Shown here: one piece after another, positions 63,136 through 64,000 of the stretch | Layout: each line of letters begins with the position of its first letter | Position numbering within the stretch: the stretch's first letter is position 1 | Source of the DNA: Mycobacterium kansasii ATCC 12478 | Lineage (GTDB): Bacteria > Actinomycetota > Actinomycetes > Mycobacteriales > Mycobacteriaceae | Assembly (NCBI RefSeq): GCF_000157895.3 | Contig: NC_022663.1 | Location: forward strand, 6,324,001 to 6,388,000 | Direction: 5' to 3' | Length of the DNA stretch: 64,000 bases | Translations under genes and position numbers: made by a program | Notes under the pieces: model-generated | What the model was told of the DNA's origin: nothing | The model's input: the letters and a program-made list of their open reading frames with translations, nothing else | Database searches by the model: none

Positions 63136-64000
63136 ATGGCGCAGTGGGTGCAGCCACCGCTTCCAGCCGAGCTGATCGCCCGTCGCGGCGGTCCGATGGT
63201 GGGCCGCGACGCAGAACTCGCGGTATTCGAGCAGGCCTGGGAACGGGTGGAAAGCGGTAACCGTCAGGCGGTGTTCGTCGGCGGTGAACCGGGGGCCGGC
63301 AAGACGCGATTGGTTGCCGAGGTCGCCGGAACGCTGGCCGAACACGGGGTCGCGGTGCTGGTGGGCGGTTCGACGGCCGACGCGGGCGTGCCGTATGCGC
63401 CGTTCACCGAGGCGCTGGACCGTCTGCTGACCACCGGTCCGCCGGGGTCGATGGGGGAGCTGCTGGCCGACGTGGCAGTCCAGCTGCGCCGGCTGACAAC
63501 CGAGGTCGACCGCCATCTGCCCGGTGTCGCCGCCGAAGACGACGTGGGGGCGCCCCGGCGGGCTCTTTTCGACGCGTTGACCGGCTTCTTGCGGCGCCTG
63601 AGCGTCGATCGCCCGATCGCGTTGGTGCTCGAAGATCTCCATTGGGCGCAGCTACCCACCCTCGCGATGCTCGAACATGTGCTGATCGGCTGTGCCGATG
63701 TCCGCATGCTGGTGGTGGCCACCTTCCGCACCACCGAACCGGACCGCACCGAGGAGCTGGTCACCCGGCTGGCCGATCTGCACCGGTTCGACGGTGTCCG
63801 GCGCCTCGACCTGGAGGGCCTGGACACCGAGGCGATCGCCGAGTTCGTCCGCCGCACACAGCAATTGCCCACGCCGTCCCTGCGCAGCACCGCGGCCCTG
63901 CTACGCGACAAGACCGGCGGCAATCCGTTCTTCCTCAACGAACTGTGCAACCACCTGGAAATCCGGGGCGGGATAGCGGCGCTGGGTTCGCAGCGGACCG
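63136..64000 (+). CDS. Large ATP-binding transcriptional regulator (LuxR/LAL or AAA type), N-terminal part
   Basis: The first 288 residues are inside the window; the gene continues past the end. The family start MVGRDAELAVFEQ, P-loop GEPGAGKT (50-57) and Walker B region IALVLEDLHWAQ near 158-169 place it with AAA ATPases that sense a signal before DNA binding by a C-terminal LuxR-type HTH, which would lie outside the window. The divergent berberine-type oxidase may be its target; not shown here. Confidence 0.8.
   Translation, partial: MAQWVQPPLPAELIARRGGPMVGRDAELAVFEQAWERVESGNRQAVFVGGEPGAGKTRLVAEVAGTLAEHGVAVLVGGSTADAGVPYAPFTEALDRLLTTGPPGSMGELLADVAVQLRRLTTEVDRHLPGVAAEDDVGAPRRALFDALTGFLRRLSVDRPIALVLEDLHWAQLPTLAMLEHVLIGCADVRMLVVATFRTTEPDRTEELVTRLADLHRFDGVRRLDLEGLDTEAIAEFVRRTQQLPTPSLRSTAALLRDKTGGNPFFLNELCNHLEIRGGIAALGSQRT

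Noticed and set aside
1..64000. CRISPR arrays, tRNA or rRNA genes, complete insertion sequences
   Set aside because: No spaced direct repeats of CRISPR type, no cloverleaf-like segments and no transposase with terminal inverted repeats were recognised by reading; a covariance-model search was not possible.

Overview
The window is high-GC actinobacterial DNA and almost certainly comes from a non-tuberculous, slow-growing type Mycobacterium. The marker genes are a PPE protein, a PknE-type receptor kinase with a DsbA-like sensor, a CmaA1-like cyclopropane mycolate synthase, PknH-type sensor domains, a CeoB/TrkA-like protein, a DUF4185 secreted protein, and frequent GTG starts. I do not name a species.

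Region 1 (1-23.3 kb) is built around one compact operon (about 3.2-20.8 kb, all + strand). After two paralogous DUF4190-type membrane proteins come eight tightly packed genes, several overlapping by 1-16 bases: a small membrane protein, an exported membrane-anchored vWA protein, a giant tubulin-like NTPase, a large protein with a central membrane hairpin, a fibronectin-III-like protein, a GAP1-type GTPase-associated protein, a second vWA protein and a TRAFAC-class GTPase with a zinc ribbon. This looks like a nucleotide-driven multi-component machine of the kind proposed as actinobacterial conflict or signalling systems. On both sides lie three sensor-type membrane proteins (one left, two right) that share a nearly identical cytosolic N-terminal tail and a matching 5' promoter block but carry two different extracytoplasmic domain types. 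They are good candidates for the surface sensors of the same system. A VapBC toxin-antitoxin pair sits between the left sensor and the operon.

Region 2 (23.4-33.7 kb) is accessory DNA bracketed by two direct copies of a flavin split-barrel gene, one intact (23.4-23.9 kb) and one broken (33.2-33.7 kb). Inside are an ATP-grasp ligase overlapping a NylB-like serine hydrolase and preceded by a 33-codon reading frame, a decayed radical SAM/SPASM maturase, and an apparently intact three-gene operon on the minus strand. That operon encodes a radical SAM/SPASM enzyme with a PqqD-like N-terminus, an LpxL-like acyltransferase and a 77-residue peptide with a strong ribosome binding site, and it may be an undescribed acylated-RiPP pathway. 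A GH3 glycosidase with visibly different base use completes the island.

Region 3 (34-64 kb) is ordinary mycobacterial backbone: DUF2293 protein, secreted DUF, GlgP, SCO6745-like protein, MFS transporter, PknE, CmaA1-like methyltransferase, acyltransferase-3 protein, a divergent K+/H+ antiporter and TrkA pair, Tex, a histidine kinase remnant, the DUF4185 protein, a 1698-residue PPE protein with long beta-roll-like repeats, flavin reductase, SDR, an NRAMP-like transporter with altered metal-site motifs, a berberine-bridge-type oxidase and the start of a LuxR-type ATPase regulator cut by the window end. From memory, several of these (PknE, DUF4185 next to a PPE gene, the berberine-type oxidase) have M. 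tuberculosis counterparts between Rv1743 and Rv1774, so the island and the conflict operon probably sit within or beside that backbone.
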